From JBHHUI01 sp965248775 (lineage in GTDB: Bacteria; Chloroflexota; Anaerolineae; Anaerolineales; JBHHUI01): a DNA stretch of 64,000 nucleotides. Under the pieces are notes generated by a model. The model made no database searches. It saw only the letters and a program-made list of their open reading frames with translations, and was not told the DNA's origin. Position numbers and translations under genes: made by a program. The stretch is taken from the NCBI GenBank assembly GCA_965248775.1, contig OZ252150.1, positions 186,001 to 250,000 on the forward strand. The letters are read 5' to 3'. Shown in pieces: positions 62,153 through 64,000 of the stretch (positions are counted from its first letter, which is position 1; the number at the start of each line of letters is the position of its first letter).

Positions 62153-63738
62153 CAGTTTGTCGGAGAGACAAGTACTTTTACAACATGAATAGCCCTACAG
62201 GGCAAAATGAGCAGTTGATTGCGACAAAACAAGCGTAAAACAGTGTGCATTTCATGGAGGGCAAACCACCTTCTCTCAGCGAGTAGCAGGCGCGCCAAAG
62301 CAGCCCCGGCTAAAGCAAACCCTTTGCTTGGTAGAGGGTGTGCATGCGTTTGAGGTTGAACGCTAGGCAGACCAGACACCATTCCCCGGCTGCTGCCAGC
62401 AGGCCGCGCAGAGAAAACTGGCGGAAGCCCAGGACTTCCTTGATGATACCAATGACGGGTTCCACTGTGCATTTGCGTAAACGGTAGCTGGCTTTGCCGA
62501 TTTCGGTTTGTAGTTTGTAAGCCATCTTGACTTTCGGACTGGCATCTTCCGGTGGCGGAGCAGGCATTTGTTCAAAGAAGGTACGCCAGCTTTTGTGGTG
62601 AGGTTCGCGACCGGTAGCAATGTAAGGATCAATGCCAAGCTTCTCAAGTGCTGCGATGTTCGCTTTGCTGAAATATCCATAATCCAAAGCGGCAGCCTTT
62701 GGTTTGCCTACTTTTGGAGAGATGGCATCCAGGGTTGGCTCAGCTTCTTTTTTGTCATTCGGATGGTTCGAAAGTGAAGGCGCCACAATCAAGAGGCTCT
62801 CCTGCTCCACAGCAACTTGAACGTTGTAATGCTGGTCGAAGCCATTATTGGTGCTGTTTTTCATGATGCGAGAGTCCGGATCAGTGAAGTTGTACTGATC
62901 TTTGTCCCGTGGTCCCGGCTGCGGTGGTTTCGGTTTGCGACCTCGGGGTTTATGCCCAGTTTTGCGAGACTTTTCTTCCCGCTCACGCTGTTTGGCTTCG
63001 TATTCAGCCCTCTCGGCTTCATATCGTTCCTGCGCACGGGCTTCTAAGACGGCTTTGGCTTCTGCCAGATTTGCCAAACGTTTCTTGCGAATGGCAATTT
63101 CGTCTTCAATGACGAGCCCTTCCGGCAACTGGAGATCACCCTGATCAGCTTGCTCACCGAGTTCGAAGAGTTTGTTCACTTCCTGGCGCAGTTGGGTCTC
63201 TAGTTTTATCAGACGCTTGTAACTGACCGCTTTGCTCTTGGATGCATCAGCATGCACCTTGCTACCATCCAGACTGATATTACCCAACTTCAGCACCTCA
63301 GCAACTTGGGCCAGGAGCAAGATCTGCACAAATAACTCTTGGATCTCAGCCAGAAAGGTTTTGCGAAAGTTGGCAATTGTGTCGTGGTCAGGATGCAGCC
63401 CACTGGCAATATAGCGGAATGGGATACTCTCATAGGTGGCTTTCTCAATCTTACGAGAACTGAACACCCCGTTGGCATAACCATAGAAGAGCAATCCCAA
63501 CAGGATCTCTGGCGCAATAGGTTGACCACCCGTCGGTGCATATTGTGCATAGATCATACCCAAATCCAACTGGGCGATAACATCCACCACAAATCGTGCC
63601 AAATGATTGGATGGCAGGGCTTCTTCCAGACTGATTGTCTGTTTGAGCATCACTTCGTAATTGGGTTTCTTGAATTTTCTAGCCATGCCCGTAGATTATC
63701 ACCGATTTCGCTATCTCAGGTTGCTCTCCGACAAACTG
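62153..63738 (-). mobile_element. IS1182-family insertion sequence
   Basis: Ends CAGTTTGTCGGAGAG (62153-62167) and its complement (63724-63738) flanked by CTAG on both sides (62149-62152, 63739-63742), which is the target duplication or target palindrome. The element is 1586 bases and holds one intact transposase gene. Confidence 0.9.
62310..63686 (-). CDS. IS1182-family transposase
   Basis: A 458-residue protein with the DUF772-type N-terminus (MARKFKKPNYEVMLKQTISL, then GGQPIAPEILLGLLFYGYANG and LHPDHDTIANFRKTF), the first Asp in NISLDGSKVHADASK, an Arg/Lys-rich insert, the second in AALDYGYFSKANIAAL, and the C-terminal catalytic Glu in TVEPVIGIIKEVLGFRQFSLRG. It appears complete and potentially active. 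Confidence 0.93.
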   Translation of the reverse strand: MARKFKKPNYEVMLKQTISLEEALPSNHLARFVVDVIAQLDLGMIYAQYAPTGGQPIAPEILLGLLFYGYANGVFSSRKIEKATYESIPFRYIASGLHPDHDTIANFRKTFLAEIQELFVQILLLAQVAEVLKLGNISLDGSKVHADASKSKAVSYKRLIKLETQLRQEVNKLFELGEQADQGDLQLPEGLVIEDEIAIRKKRLANLAEAKAVLEARAQERYEAERAEYEAKQREREEKSRKTGHKPRGRKPKPPQPGPRDKDQYNFTDPDSRIMKNSTNNGFDQHYNVQVAVEQESLLIVAPSLSNHPNDKKEAEPTLDAISPKVGKPKAAALDYGYFSKANIAALEKLGIDPYIATGREPHHKSWRTFFEQMPAPPPEDASPKVKMAYKLQTEIGKASYRLRKCTVEPVIGIIKEVLGFRQFSLRGLLAAAGEWCLVCLAFNLKRMHTLYQAKGLL

Positions 63739-63874
63739 CTAGCCCAAATAGTTTGCAGCTCATCTTCCTCATTGGAGATTTTCACTTGAAGTTTTCATAA
63801 TCTCGGATAGTATGTTGATTCTGGAATCGCGCATATCGTAGCAAGGTTATCCAAGTTCAGGGGAGATATATGTC

Positions 63875-64000
63875 ATGCAAGAAGTTTTTCTGAATATTTA
63901 CACATTTACAGGGCTATCCGTGGGTCGGGTATACCTTATCACGGAGGGAGATGGTCTCACAATCATAGACGCCAGTCTTCCGACCGCGGCACATAAAATT
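63875..64000 (+). CDS. Metallo-beta-lactamase-fold hydrolase, start only
   Basis: The ATG at 63875, after GGGGAGATATATGTC, opens a frame to the window edge: MQEVFLNIYTFTG, then VGRVYLITEGDGLTIIDASL. The hydrophobic strands followed by a TIIDAS motif (conserved Asp) are the first two strands of the MBL fold. The metal-binding HxHxDH motif lies beyond the window, so the class is unknown. Confidence 0.75.
   Translation, partial: MQEVFLNIYTFTGLSVGRVYLITEGDGLTIIDASLPTAAHKI

Noticed and set aside
1..64000. tRNA, rRNA, CRISPR, phage or restriction systems
   Set aside because: I looked for T-loop motifs, long regular repeats and typical gene sets on both strands and found none that hold up.

Overview
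The window looks like about 64 kb of a bacterial chromosome, probably Chloroflexota (Anaerolineae-like). This rests on gene style rather than a marker gene. The signs are long Thr/Pro linkers in surface proteins, C39-peptidase/TPR membrane proteins, a BMP-family nucleoside ABC system, a GT39 membrane glycosyltransferase and a sortase with LPxTG-like substrates. No rRNA, tRNA, CRISPR array or phage module was seen.

Layout. 0-6.5 kb: pentapeptide-repeat protein (cut by the window edge), UbiD-family decarboxylase, two tandem C39/TPR membrane proteins and a MurJ-type flippase. 6.5-11.4 kb: a lipoprotein-type sortase with two paralogous cell-wall-anchored surface proteins, and a decayed second sortase 5' end between them, so the substrate-sortase unit was once tandemly duplicated. 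11.4-13.6 kb: a frameshifted IS4-type element next to an AhpD-like gene that reads through an in-frame UGA at the resolving/nucleophilic Cys position, followed by a bacterial SECIS-like hairpin (probable selenoprotein). 13.7-18.9 kb: polyphosphate kinase and a MacB-like ABC exporter with a doubled permease. 19-24.3 kb: complete BMP/Nup nucleoside importer. 24.5-28.2 kb: a frameshifted second BMP-like lipoprotein and FtsK. 28.3-31.6 kb: cNMP-binding/PH membrane protein, peptide deformylase and an LPG-synthase-TM protein.

31.6-33.7 kb is a compact arsenic operon: promoter, ArsR, a 24-residue Cys-rich microprotein with a very strong ribosome-binding site, a perfect hairpin, ArsM, a second methyltransferase and a terminator. 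I consider the microprotein the most likely undescribed component of the window. 34-42.5 kb: ATP-grasp ligase, a frameshifted membrane protein and a 1977-residue alpha-2-macroglobulin-like lipoprotein that has lost its thioester motif.

42.5-46.5 kb holds the wreck of an O-antigen polymerase/ligase gene. It has two in-frame TAG codons, an IS inserted at its start codon, and an IS1-family element inserted within it that itself carries a second, inverted copy of the same IS1-family element. Exact target duplications allow the original gene to be reassembled. 46.9-56 kb: FecR-domain membrane protein, PAP2 phosphatase, nucleotidyltransferase, a conserved unknown, EamA transporter, lactate permease and GT39 glycosyltransferase. 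56-64 kb: an IS with an amber-interrupted transposase, a heterodimeric ABC exporter, a creatininase-family amidohydrolase, an IS1182-family element and the start of an MBL-fold hydrolase.

Several genes carry single-base frameshifts or amber codons. Some may be assembly errors (a MAG or long-read origin is possible) and some true decay; the IS-ridden polysaccharide gene is clearly inactive. All calls come from reading the sequence and motifs; no database search was run.
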